Shown: piece after piece, positions 40,189 to 49,153 of the stretch | Layout: every line of letters begins with the position of its first letter | Numbering within the stretch: position 1 is the stretch's first letter | Assembly (NCBI RefSeq): GCF_009760405.1 | Contig: NZ_WRPP01000009.1 | Span: 213,920 to 277,919 of the forward strand | Length of the DNA stretch: 64,000 bases | Reading direction: 5' to 3' | Source: Nocardia terrae | GTDB taxonomy: Bacteria; Actinomycetota; Actinomycetes; Mycobacteriales; Mycobacteriaceae | Notes under the pieces: generated by a model | What the model saw: the letters and a program-made list of their open reading frames with translations, nothing else | What the model was told of the DNA's origin: nothing | Databases searched by the model: none | Program-made: the position numbers and the translations under genes

Positions 40189-42653
40189 CCTCGACAGTGA
40201 GCTCCACAACCGGTGGCGGGGTGACTCCCACCGACATGGTGACCGTGACCATCGACGGCACCACGGTGTCCGTGCCCGCGGGCACCCTGGTGATCCGCGC
40301 CGCCGAACTCATCGGCACCCAGATCCCGCGCTTCTGCGACCATCCGCTGCTCGACCCGGTCGGCGCCTGCCGCCAATGCCTGGTCGACATCGAAGGCCAG
40401 CGCAAACCCGTCGCCTCCTGCACCCAGACCGTGGCCGAGGGCATGGTGATCCACACCCAGCTCTCCTCCCCGGTCGCGGCCAAAGCCCAGGAAGGGGTGA
40501 TGGAGCTGCTGCTCATCAACCACCCCCTGGACTGCCCGGTATGCGACAAGGGCGGGGAATGCCCGCTGCAGAACCAGGCCATGTCCAACGGGCGCGCCGA
40601 ATCCCGCTTCGACGGCGAGAAACGCACCTACCCCAAACCGATTCCGCTGTCCTCGGCGCTGCTGCTGGACCGGGAACGCTGCGTGCTGTGCGCACGCTGC
40701 ACCCGCTTCTCCCAGCAGGTCGCCGGTGACCCGTTCATCGAACTGATGGATCGCGGTGCGCTGCAACAGGTCGGGATCGCGGCCGGGGAGCCGATGGACT
40801 CCTACTTCTCCGGCAACACCGTGCAGATCTGCCCGGTCGGCGCGCTCACCGGCAGCACCTACCGCTTCCGGGCGCGGCCCTTCGACCTGGTGTCGAGCCC
40901 GGCGGTGTGCGAACACTGCGCCTCGGGCTGCGCACAGCGCACCGACCACCGCCGCGGCAAGGTCATGCGCCGCCTCGCCGGTGACGACCCGCAGGTCAAC
41001 GAGGAATGGAACTGCGACAAGGGCCGATTCGCGTTCGCCTACCTCACCGAACGCGACCGGCTCACCACACCGCTGGTCCGCAGCTGGGACGGCAGCCTGC
41101 AACCCGCGTCCTGGTCGGAGGCCATCAACGCCGCCGCCCGCGGACTGGCCTCCGCCCGCGGCAACGCCGGAGTGCTGCTCGGCGGGCGCGTCACCCTCGA
41201 GGACGCCTACGCCTACTCGAAGTTCGCGCGAGTCGCGTTGAGCACCAACGACATCGACTTCCGGGCGCGCGAACACTCCGGTGAGGAAGCCGAATTCCTG
41301 GCCGCCCGCATCGCCGGACAGGGCGTCACCGTCGACTACGCGGCCCTCGAACGCGCCCCGTTCGTGCTGCTCGTCGGCTTCGAGGCCGAAGAGGAATCAC
41401 CGATCGTGTACCTGCGGCTGCGCAAAGCCGCCCGCAAGAACGGCACCCCGATCTACTCGCTGGCCCCCTATGTCACCCGGGGCCTGCAGCGCATGTCGGG
41501 CACCCTGCTGCTGACCGCGCCCGGCGCCGAACCCCACGTGCTCGAATCCATCCGCACCGGCGAAACCGACGAGACCACCGCCGGATACACCCGCCTGGGC
41601 GAGGTCGGATCGCTGCTGCGGGAACCGGGCGCGATCATCCTGGTCGGTGAACGCCTCGGCGGCATTGCAGGCGGTGTCTCCGCCGCGGCCCGCCTGGCCG
41701 ACGAGACCGGAGCCGCCCTGGCCTGGATTCCGCGTCGCGCCGGCGAGCGCGGCGCGCTGGAGGCGGGCGCTCTCCCGGTTCTCCTCCCGGGAGGGCGACC
41801 CGTCACCGATTCCGGTGCCCGCCAACAGGTTCGGGAAGCGTGGGGTTGTGACGACCTGCCGACGACCCCGGGCCGCGACACCTCCGCCATCCTCGCCGCC
41901 GCACCCACGCTGGGCGCGCTGCTCATCGGCGGCGTCGAAGTCGGGGACATGCCCGACCCGCACGCCGCGCTGCGGGCCATCGACGCGGCCAGCTTCGTGG
42001 TGTCGATGGAGCTGCGCCGCAGCGATATCAGCGACCGCGCCGATGTCGTGTTCCCCGTCGCCTCGGCCATGGAGAAGACCGGCACCTTCCTCACCTGGGA
42101 AGGACGGCACCGCCAATTCGACGCCGCCCTGCGCGATTCCACCGTGCGCCGCGAGGCCGCGCCGATGGCCGAATACCGGGTCCTCGACGCCATCGCCGCG
42201 GACATGGGCATCCGCCTGGGCCTGCCCGACGCGGCCAGCGCCCGCGCCGAACTGGCCGACCTCGGCGTGTGGGACGGCCCGCCCGCCCCCACCCCCGACC
42301 TGCGTCCGCAACCGCTGGCCCAGCCCAACCCGGGCACCGCGGTGCTCTCGTCGTGGCGCATGCTCATCGACCGCGGCCGCCTGCAGGACGGCGAACCCAA
42401 CCTCGCCGGCACCGCCCGCACCCCCGTGCTGCGGCTCTCGGCCCACACCGCCGCCGAAATCGGTGTCACCACCGGGGATCCGGTGACAGTGAGCAACGAC
42501 CACGGCCACATCACCCTGCCCCTGGTCGTCACCGAGATGCCCGACCGCGTGGTGTGGCTGCCCATGAATTCCCCCGGCTCCGACGTGCTGGTGCAACTGG
42601 GCACCACACCCGGCCACCTCGTGCGTATCCGACGGGAGGACCACCGTGAGTGA
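40185..42653 (+). CDS. nuoG: NADH-quinone oxidoreductase subunit G
   Basis: 822 residues. The [2Fe-2S] region is FCDHPLLDPVGACRQCLVDIEG with a later Cys; CPVCDKGGECPLQNQ and CVLCARCTRFSQQVAGD hold the [4Fe-4S] ligands. A further set, CEHCASGC ... NCDKGRF, is the extra N7-type cluster found in some bacterial NuoG proteins. The C-terminal half is the molybdopterin-oxidoreductase-like fold without catalytic residues. It is the largest subunit of the NADH module. It overlaps nuoF and nuoH. Confidence 0.97.
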   Translation: MTSTVSSTTGGGVTPTDMVTVTIDGTTVSVPAGTLVIRAAELIGTQIPRFCDHPLLDPVGACRQCLVDIEGQRKPVASCTQTVAEGMVIHTQLSSPVAAKAQEGVMELLLINHPLDCPVCDKGGECPLQNQAMSNGRAESRFDGEKRTYPKPIPLSSALLLDRERCVLCARCTRFSQQVAGDPFIELMDRGALQQVGIAAGEPMDSYFSGNTVQICPVGALTGSTYRFRARPFDLVSSPAVCEHCASGCAQRTDHRRGKVMRRLAGDDPQVNEEWNCDKGRFAFAYLTERDRLTTPLVRSWDGSLQPASWSEAINAAARGLASARGNAGVLLGGRVTLEDAYAYSKFARVALSTNDIDFRAREHSGEEAEFLAARIAGQGVTVDYAALERAPFVLLVGFEAEEESPIVYLRLRKAARKNGTPIYSLAPYVTRGLQRMSGTLLLTAPGAEPHVLESIRTGETDETTAGYTRLGEVGSLLREPGAIILVGERLGGIAGGVSAAARLADETGAALAWIPRRAGERGALEAGALPVLLPGGRPVTDSGARQQVREAWGCDDLPTTPGRDTSAILAAAPTLGALLIGGVEVGDMPDPHAALRAIDAASFVVSMELRRSDISDRADVVFPVASAMEKTGTFLTWEGRHRQFDAALRDSTVRREAAPMAEYRVLDAIAADMGIRLGLPDAASARAELADLGVWDGPPAPTPDLRPQPLAQPNPGTAVLSSWRMLIDRGRLQDGEPNLAGTARTPVLRLSAHTAAEIGVTTGDPVTVSNDHGHITLPLVVTEMPDRVVWLPMNSPGSDVLVQLGTTPGHLVRIRREDHRE

Positions 42654-44496
42654 GCTCTATCCGATGAGGGGGTTCGCGGGCCCCTCCGTGGTGACGCACG
42701 CTGCCGCCTCCGGGGCTGACGCGAACCCCCTGAGCATGTTCGGCCACGACCCGTGGTGGCTGGTACTGGTGAAATCCCTCGGCATCTTCGTGTTCCTGCT
42801 GCTCACCCCGATGATCGCGGTGTACGCGGAACGAAAGATCGTGGCGTTCATGCAGATGCGCGTCGGACCCAACCGGGTCGGGCCGCGCGGCAGCCTGCAG
42901 TCCATCGCCGACGGGGTGAAGATGCTCCTCAAAGAGGACATCATCCCCGCCATCGTGGACAAGCCCATCTTCATTCTCGCCCCGGTCATTTCGCTCATCC
43001 CGGCCGTGATGGCGTTCGCGGTCATCCCGTTCGGGCCCGAGGTCACCATGTTCGGGCACCGCACACCGCTGCAGCTGACCGATATGCCGGTCGGGGTGCT
43101 CTACATCCTGGCCATGGCCTCGGTCGGCGTGTACGGCATCGTGCTGGCGGGCTGGGCATCCGGTTCCACCTACCCGCTGCTGGGCGGACTGCGCTCCACC
43201 GCGCAGGTCATCTCCTATGAGATCGCCATGGCGCTGTGCTTCGCGGCGGTGTTCCTGCTCTCGGGCACCATGGCCACCTCCGGAATCGTCAAGGCGCAGT
43301 ACGGAACCTGGTATGTGTTCCTGCTGCTCCCGTCGTTCCTGATCTACGCGGTGTCGATGGTCGGTGAGACCAACCGCGCACCCTTCGACCTGCCCGAGGC
43401 CGAGGGCGAGCTGGTCGGCGGCTTCCACACCGAATACTCCTCGCTCAAGTTCGCCATGTTCATGATGGCCGAGTACATCAACATGGCGACGGTGTCCGCG
43501 CTGGCCAGCACCCTGTTCTTCGGCGGCTGGCACGCACCGTTCCCGATCAGCCTGTGGGCGGGCGCGAACTCGGGCTGGTGGCCCATGCTGTGGTTCACCG
43601 CCAAGGTGTGGACGTTCCTGTTCGTGTTCATCTGGCTGCGCGGCACCCTGCCGCGCCTGCGCTACGACCAGTTCATGAACCTGGGCTGGAAGCTGCTCAT
43701 CCCGGTGTCGCTGGCGTGGGTGATGTTCGTGGCCACCCTGAAGGTGCTGCAGGACAACGGAACCCACATCCAGACCGCGGGCATGGTGATCGGCGGGCTC
43801 GTGGTCGCCGCCGTGCTGATCGGGCTGGTACTGCGCGCCGGGCACGCCGGTGACGACCGCTCCCATGCCTCACCGGACCCCGACTCCACCCGCGCCTACT
43901 CCGAGTTCCCGGTGCCGCCGATGCCCGCCGAACCGATGGCGGCCCCGGCCAAACCCGGTCTGCTCGAACCACTCGGCGGGTTCGTCGTCACCGCCTCCAC
44001 CATGTTCAAGAAACCCAACACCGAGCTGTATCCGGAGGTGAAGACCCCGACCGCGCCGCGCTACCACGGCCGCCACCAGCTCAACCGGCACCCCGACGGC
44101 CTCGAGAAGTGCATCGGCTGCGAACTGTGCGCGTGGGCCTGCCCGGCCGACGCCATCTACGTCGAAGGCGCCGACAACACCGAGGACGAACGCTTCTCCC
44201 CCGGAGAGCGATACGGGCGCGTCTACCAGATCAACTACCTGCGCTGCATCGGCTGCGGCCTGTGCATCGAGGCCTGCCCGACCCGGGCGCTGACCATGAC
44301 CAACGAATACGAGCTCGCCGACGACAACCGCGCCGACCTCATCTACGAGAAGCAGGACCTGCTCGCACCGATGCAGCCGGGCATGGTGCCCGCGCCGCAC
44401 GCCATGTACCCCGGCGCGGACGAAGGCTCCTACTACCGCGGTGAAGTCCCCGGTGCGGCAAGCGAACTCGCCGCAGCGGAAGGGGTGCAGCAGTGA
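42646..44496 (+). CDS. nuoH-nuoI: NuoH-NuoI fusion: quinone-module membrane subunit joined to the 2x[4Fe-4S] subunit
   Basis: 616 residues in one uninterrupted frame from GTG 42646 (GGGAGGA upstream). Residues 1-410 are NuoH: VYAERKIVAFMQMRVGPNRVGPRGSLQ, GETNRAPFDLPEAEGELVGGFHTEY and eight or more helices. A 30-residue Pro/Ala linker (about 411-440) follows. Residues 440-616 are NuoI: RYHGRHQLNRHPDGLEKCIGCELCAWACPADA and LRCIGCGLCIEACPTRALTM, with all eight cluster cysteines. An internal ATG at 43921 has no ribosome site. In M. tuberculosis the two are separate genes. The fusion ties the quinone-site subunit to clusters N6a/N6b. Confidence 0.93.
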   Translation: MSELYPMRGFAGPSVVTHAAASGADANPLSMFGHDPWWLVLVKSLGIFVFLLLTPMIAVYAERKIVAFMQMRVGPNRVGPRGSLQSIADGVKMLLKEDIIPAIVDKPIFILAPVISLIPAVMAFAVIPFGPEVTMFGHRTPLQLTDMPVGVLYILAMASVGVYGIVLAGWASGSTYPLLGGLRSTAQVISYEIAMALCFAAVFLLSGTMATSGIVKAQYGTWYVFLLLPSFLIYAVSMVGETNRAPFDLPEAEGELVGGFHTEYSSLKFAMFMMAEYINMATVSALASTLFFGGWHAPFPISLWAGANSGWWPMLWFTAKVWTFLFVFIWLRGTLPRLRYDQFMNLGWKLLIPVSLAWVMFVATLKVLQDNGTHIQTAGMVIGGLVVAAVLIGLVLRAGHAGDDRSHASPDPDSTRAYSEFPVPPMPAEPMAAPAKPGLLEPLGGFVVTASTMFKKPNTELYPEVKTPTAPRYHGRHQLNRHPDGLEKCIGCELCAWACPADAIYVEGADNTEDERFSPGERYGRVYQINYLRCIGCGLCIEACPTRALTMTNEYELADDNRADLIYEKQDLLAPMQPGMVPAPHAMYPGADEGSYYRGEVPGAASELAAAEGVQQ

Positions 44497-45353
44497 TCGA
44501 CACGATCGCGATGAGCGACATGGCACAACCCGCCCAGCAGATCGTCACCCACACCTCCACCGGCGAGGCCGTCCAGTTCTGGATCCTCGCCGTGGTCGCG
44601 GTCCTCGGCGCGCTCGGCATGGTCTGCGCGCGCAAGGCCGTGCACTCGGCCCTGTGCCTGGCCGCCACCATGATCACGCTGTCGGCGTTCTACATCGCCC
44701 AGAGCGCACTGTTTCTGGGCATCGTGCAGATCGTCGTCTACACCGGCGCGGTCATGATGCTGTTCCTGTTCGTGATCATGCTCGTCGGCGTCGACTCCGC
44801 CGAATCGCTCAAGGAGACCCTGCGCGGGCAGCGGCTGGCGGTCATCGTGGTGGGCATCGGCTTCGGCATGCTGCTCATCGGCGGCATCGCACGCGGGGTC
44901 ACCGGCACCAGCGTCGCCGAGACCGGGCCCGGTCTCGGCGGGCAGTACACGGTCAACGCGCTGGCCGAGCTGATCTTCGTGCGCTACGTGTGGGCCTTCG
45001 AGCTGACCGGCTCGCTGCTCATCACCGCCACCATCGGCGCGATGGTGCTCGCCCACCGCGAAAAGTTCGGGCCGCCCACCGATCAGCGCACGCTGTCGAA
45101 GGAACGCTTCCGCAACGGCAGCCGGGTCACGCCGCTGCCGACGCCGGGCGTGTACGCCCGCCACAACGCCGTCGACGCACCCGCACGGCTGCCCGACGGC
45201 TCCTTCGAGGAGCTGTCGGTCTCCACCATCCTGCGCCACCGCCGCAACCGCGCCCACACCGAAGCCGTGGTGCTGACCGTCGGCAACGGCACCAGCGAGA
45301 ACGGCGAGAGCGGCACGGACAGCGACGACTCCCACGAGGAAGGTTTGCGGTGA
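44493..45353 (+). CDS. nuoJ: NADH-quinone oxidoreductase subunit J
   Basis: 286 residues, GTG start overlapping the nuoH-nuoI stop. Helices include FWILAVVAVLGALGMVCARKAVHSALCLAATMITLSAFYIAQSALFLGIVQIVVYTGAVMMLFLFVIMLVGVD, the NuoJ signature, and a last helix LLITATIGAMVLAHREKF. A 90-residue hydrophilic tail follows, longer than in E. coli and usual in actinobacteria. It is a membrane-arm subunit in the proton path. Confidence 0.96.
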   Translation: MIDTIAMSDMAQPAQQIVTHTSTGEAVQFWILAVVAVLGALGMVCARKAVHSALCLAATMITLSAFYIAQSALFLGIVQIVVYTGAVMMLFLFVIMLVGVDSAESLKETLRGQRLAVIVVGIGFGMLLIGGIARGVTGTSVAETGPGLGGQYTVNALAELIFVRYVWAFELTGSLLITATIGAMVLAHREKFGPPTDQRTLSKERFRNGSRVTPLPTPGVYARHNAVDAPARLPDGSFEELSVSTILRHRRNRAHTEAVVLTVGNGTSENGESGTDSDDSHEEGLR

Positions 45354-45649
45354 ACCCGGACAACTATCTGTATCTCTCGGCCCTGCTGTTCACGATCGGC
45401 GCGGCCGGAGTCTTGGTGCGGCGCAACGCCATCGTGGTGTTCATGTGCATCGAGCTCATGCTCAACGCCGTCAACCTGGCCTTCGTCACCTTCGCCCGCG
45501 TGCACGGCAACCTCGACGGGCAGGTGTTCGCGTTCTTCACCATGGTCGTGGCCGCCGCCGAGGTCGTGGTCGGGCTGGCCATCATCATGAGCATCTTCCG
45601 CGCCCGCCGCTCGACCTCGGTCGACGACGCCAACCTGCTGCGGTACTGA
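45350..45649 (+). CDS. nuoK: NADH-quinone oxidoreductase subunit K
   Basis: 99 residues, GTG start overlapping nuoJ. Three helices with the buried glutamates of the proton path: MCIELMLNAVNLAFV and AAAEVVVGLAIIMSIFR. It has the normal size and MrpC-like fold. One base separates it from nuoL. Confidence 0.97.
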   Translation: MNPDNYLYLSALLFTIGAAGVLVRRNAIVVFMCIELMLNAVNLAFVTFARVHGNLDGQVFAFFTMVVAAAEVVVGLAIIMSIFRARRSTSVDDANLLRY

Positions 45650-45650
45650 C

Positions 45651-47540
45651 ATGGATACCGCACAGATGATGCTGTGGCTGCTGCCGGCGCTCCCGCTCGC
45701 CGGCGCCGTGTTCCTGCTGCTGCTGGGCAAGGCCGGCGACAGGTGGGGACACATGGTCGGAACCCTCATGGCGCTGGCCTCCTTCGGGGTCGCGGCATGG
45801 GCCTTCAGTGACATGCTCGACCGTTCCAACGCGCAACGGGCCGTGCACTACAGCCTGTTCGAATGGGTGCCGGTCGCCGGGCTGAAGGTGGACTTCGCGC
45901 TGCAACTCGATCAGCTGTCGATGTGCTTCGCGCTGCTGATCACCGGTGTCGGGTCGCTGATCCACCTCTACTCCATCGGCTACATGGCCCACGATCCGGG
46001 ACGGCGGCGATTCTTCGCCTACCTCAACCTGTTCCTGGCCGCCATGCTCGCCCTCGTGCTCGCCGGGAACTACCTGGTGCTGTACCTGGGCTGGGAAGGC
46101 GTCGGTTTGGCGTCCTACCTGCTGATCGGGTTCTGGTACGAGAAGCCCTCCGCGGCCACCGCGGCCAAGAAGGCGTTCGTGGTCAACCGGGTCGGCGACA
46201 TGGGATTGGCCATCGCGCTCATGGTCATGTTCGCGACCTTCGGGTCCGTCGACTACGGCACCGTGTTCGGCGCCGCCGGGCACGCGAGCACCGCGACCCT
46301 CACCGCCATCGGGCTTCTGCTGCTGCTGGGGGCCTGCGGTAAATCCGCGCAGGTGCCGCTGCAGTCCTGGCTCGGGGACGCGATGGAAGGCCCGACCCCG
46401 GTGTCGGCGCTCATCCACGCCGCCACCATGGTCACCGCCGGTGTCTACCTGATCGCCCGCTCCAACCCGATCTTCGACCTCGCCCCCGGCGCACAGGCCG
46501 CCGTCATGGCCGTCGGTGCGGTCACCTTGCTGTTCGGTGCGATCATCGGCTGCGCCAAGGACGACATCAAAAAGGCCCTCGCCGCCTCGACCATGAGCCA
46601 GATCGGCTACATGATCCTCGCGGCCGGGCTCGGCCCCGTCGGCTACGCCGCGGCCATCATGCACCTGCTGACCCACGGCTTCTTCAAGGCCGGACTGTTC
46701 CTGGGCGCGGGCTCGGTCATGCACGCCATGAACGACGAAACCGACATGCGCCGCTACGGCGGGCTGCGCAAGCTGCTGCCCATCACCTACGCCACCTTCG
46801 GGCTCGGATACCTTGCCATCCTGGGTGTTCCGCCGTTCGCGGGCTTCTGGTCCAAGGACCGCATCATCGAGGCGGCCTTCACCCACGGCGGGTTCGGCGG
46901 CATCATCACCGGCATCGCGGCCCTGTGCGGCGCGGGCATCACCGCCTTCTACATGACCCGGGTCATGATCTTCACCTTCTTCGGCGAACGCCGCTGGAAC
47001 GAAGGCACCCACCCGCACGAGGCGCCCGCCTCCATGACCGGGCCGATGATCCTGCTGGCGTTCGGATCGGTGTTCTCCGGCATGCTGTTCGCCTACGGGT
47101 CCGCGCTCACCAACTGGCTGGCCCCGGTCGTCGGCTCCCACCACGGCGAGCCGTTCATCCCGGCCTGGGCGATCACCTTCTTCGCCCTCGCGGTGGTCGC
47201 GGCCGGCATCTGGGTCGCCTACGACCAGTACGCGTCCAGCCCGATCCCCGAAACCGCCCCGGCCGCCACACCGCTCGTGGAAGCCGCACGCCGTGACCTC
47301 TACGGCGACGCCGCCAACGAAGCCGCGTTCATGCGGCCCGGCCAGCACCTGACCCGATCGCTGGTCTTCGTCGACAACCGCGGCATCGACGGCCTGGTCA
47401 ACACCACCGCCGCGATCATCGGCGGCCTGTCGGCCCGAATCCGGCGCGTGCAAACCGGTTTCGTGCGCTCCTACGCCCTGTCCATGTTCACCGGCGCGGC
47501 CCTGGTGGTCGCCGCCCTGCTGGCGGTGAGGTTGCTTTGA
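45651..47540 (+). CDS. nuoL: NADH-quinone oxidoreductase subunit L
   Basis: 629 residues with about 16 helices. The antiporter-like core has NYLVLYLGWEGVGLASYLLIGFWY, the pump residues in LQSWLGDAMEGPTPVSALIHAATMVTAGVYL, and KDDIKKALAASTMSQIGYM. The C-terminal amphipathic lateral helix and anchor (ARIRRVQTGFVRSYALSMFTGAAL) are present. It is the distal proton-pumping subunit. Its stop overlaps the nuoM TTG start. Confidence 0.98.
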   Translation: MDTAQMMLWLLPALPLAGAVFLLLLGKAGDRWGHMVGTLMALASFGVAAWAFSDMLDRSNAQRAVHYSLFEWVPVAGLKVDFALQLDQLSMCFALLITGVGSLIHLYSIGYMAHDPGRRRFFAYLNLFLAAMLALVLAGNYLVLYLGWEGVGLASYLLIGFWYEKPSAATAAKKAFVVNRVGDMGLAIALMVMFATFGSVDYGTVFGAAGHASTATLTAIGLLLLLGACGKSAQVPLQSWLGDAMEGPTPVSALIHAATMVTAGVYLIARSNPIFDLAPGAQAAVMAVGAVTLLFGAIIGCAKDDIKKALAASTMSQIGYMILAAGLGPVGYAAAIMHLLTHGFFKAGLFLGAGSVMHAMNDETDMRRYGGLRKLLPITYATFGLGYLAILGVPPFAGFWSKDRIIEAAFTHGGFGGIITGIAALCGAGITAFYMTRVMIFTFFGERRWNEGTHPHEAPASMTGPMILLAFGSVFSGMLFAYGSALTNWLAPVVGSHHGEPFIPAWAITFFALAVVAAGIWVAYDQYASSPIPETAPAATPLVEAARRDLYGDAANEAAFMRPGQHLTRSLVFVDNRGIDGLVNTTAAIIGGLSARIRRVQTGFVRSYALSMFTGAALVVAALLAVRLL

Positions 47541-49153
47541 GCGAATTCCCTTGGCTCACCACACTGTGGGCGGTGCCCATGGTCGGTGCGGCACTGTGTC
47601 TGCTGTTCCCGGCGGGCTGGCGCACCGGGGTGCGCAGTTTCGCGCTGCTGGTGTCGGCGGGCACCCTCGGCATCGGAATCTGGCTGGCCACCCAGTTCGA
47701 AACCGGTGGCGCGCAATACCAGTTCGTCGAGAAACGCGAATGGATCCCGGCCTTCGGAGCCGGATACACCCTCGGCATGGACGGCATCGCCCTGGTCCTG
47801 GTGCTGCTGACCGCGGGACTGGTGCCGCTGCTGCTGATCGCCGGATGGCAGGACGAGCGCGAGGTGGGCAGCGGCCCCCGCGTCGCCCACATCTACGTGG
47901 CGCTCACCCTGGTCGTGGAGTCCATGGTGCTGATCTCGTTCACCGCGTTGGACATTCTGCTGTTCTACGTGTTCTTCGAGGTCATGCTCATCCCGATGTA
48001 CTTCCTCATCGGCGGCTTCGGACCCCGCGGCGCGGACCTGGCCGCACGCCAGCAGCGCTCGCGGGCCGCGGTGAAGTTCCTGCTGTACAACCTGTTCGGC
48101 GGGCTCATCATGCTGGCCGCGGTCATCGGGCTCTACGTCATCACCTCCCGTGACAAGCTGGGCAGCAACGGCGGCGGCACCTTCGACTTCCGTACCGTCA
48201 TGGAGGCCGCCAACTCCGGCCACCTCGGCGCGGCACCGGCCGTGCTCAACGCGCTGTTCCTCGGATTCCTGTTCGCGTTCGCGGTCAAAGCCCCGCTGTG
48301 GCCGCTGCACACCTGGCTGCCCGACGCCGCGGTATCGGCCACACCGGCCAGCGCGGTGCTCATGATGGCCGTCGTCGACAAGGTCGGAACCTTCGGCATG
48401 CTGCGCTACTGCCTGCTGCTGTTCCCCTCCGCCACATCGACCTACGCGCCGTTGATCAGCGTGCTCGCGGTGATCGGGATCATCTACGGGGCACTGCTGG
48501 CCATCGGGCAGACCGACGTGATGCGGCTGATCGCCTACACCTCGATCTCGCACTTCGGGTTCATCATCCTCGGCATCTTCGCCCTCACCACCCAGGGCGG
48601 CACCGGGGCGACGCTGTACATGGTCAACCACGGCATCTCCACCGCGGCGCTGTTCCTCATCGCCGGATTCCTGGTCTCGCGCCGCGGATCCCGGCTCATC
48701 GCCGAGTTCGGCGGAGTGCAGAAGGTCGCGCCGATCCTGGCGGGCACCTTCCTCATCTCCGGCCTGGCCACCCTCTCACTGCCCGGGCTCGCGCCGTTCA
48801 TCAGCGAATTCCTGGTCCTGATCGGCACTTTCACCCGCTACCCGGTGGCCGCGATCTTCGCGTCCTCGGCGCTGGTGCTCGCGGCACTCTACGTGCTGTG
48901 GATGTACCAGCGGATGATGACCGGCCCGGTGAAGAAGGGCAACGAACGGCTCTACGACCTGCTGCCGCGCGAAATGGTCGTCGTGGTCCCGCTGCTGGTG
49001 GCGCTGCTGTTCCTGGGCGCCTACCCCAAACCGGCGCTGGACCGCATCGATCCGGCCGTCGCCCGCACCCTCACCACCATCGGACAGCACAACCCGGCCC
49101 CGGCCGTCGAGCCGGAAGCCGCCCAGACGACCACGGGAGGTGCCCACAAATGA
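47537..49153 (+). CDS. nuoM: NADH-quinone oxidoreductase subunit M
   Basis: 538 residues starting at TTG 47537 inside the nuoL stop region. Core motifs are DILLFYVFFEVMLIPMYFLIGGFG and KAPLWPLHTWLPDAAVSATPASAVLMMAVVDKVGTFGMLRY, with IAYTSISHFGFIILGIFA. It is the second antiporter-like proton pump. An Ala/Pro/Thr-rich tail follows the last helix. It overlaps nuoN by four bases. Confidence 0.98.
   Translation: MSEFPWLTTLWAVPMVGAALCLLFPAGWRTGVRSFALLVSAGTLGIGIWLATQFETGGAQYQFVEKREWIPAFGAGYTLGMDGIALVLVLLTAGLVPLLLIAGWQDEREVGSGPRVAHIYVALTLVVESMVLISFTALDILLFYVFFEVMLIPMYFLIGGFGPRGADLAARQQRSRAAVKFLLYNLFGGLIMLAAVIGLYVITSRDKLGSNGGGTFDFRTVMEAANSGHLGAAPAVLNALFLGFLFAFAVKAPLWPLHTWLPDAAVSATPASAVLMMAVVDKVGTFGMLRYCLLLFPSATSTYAPLISVLAVIGIIYGALLAIGQTDVMRLIAYTSISHFGFIILGIFALTTQGGTGATLYMVNHGISTAALFLIAGFLVSRRGSRLIAEFGGVQKVAPILAGTFLISGLATLSLPGLAPFISEFLVLIGTFTRYPVAAIFASSALVLAALYVLWMYQRMMTGPVKKGNERLYDLLPREMVVVVPLLVALLFLGAYPKPALDRIDPAVARTLTTIGQHNPAPAVEPEAAQTTTGGAHK

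Noticed and set aside
43921..44496. Separate nuoI gene starting at ATG 43921
   Set aside because: There is no ribosome site and the frame is continuous with nuoH; the fusion is the simpler reading.
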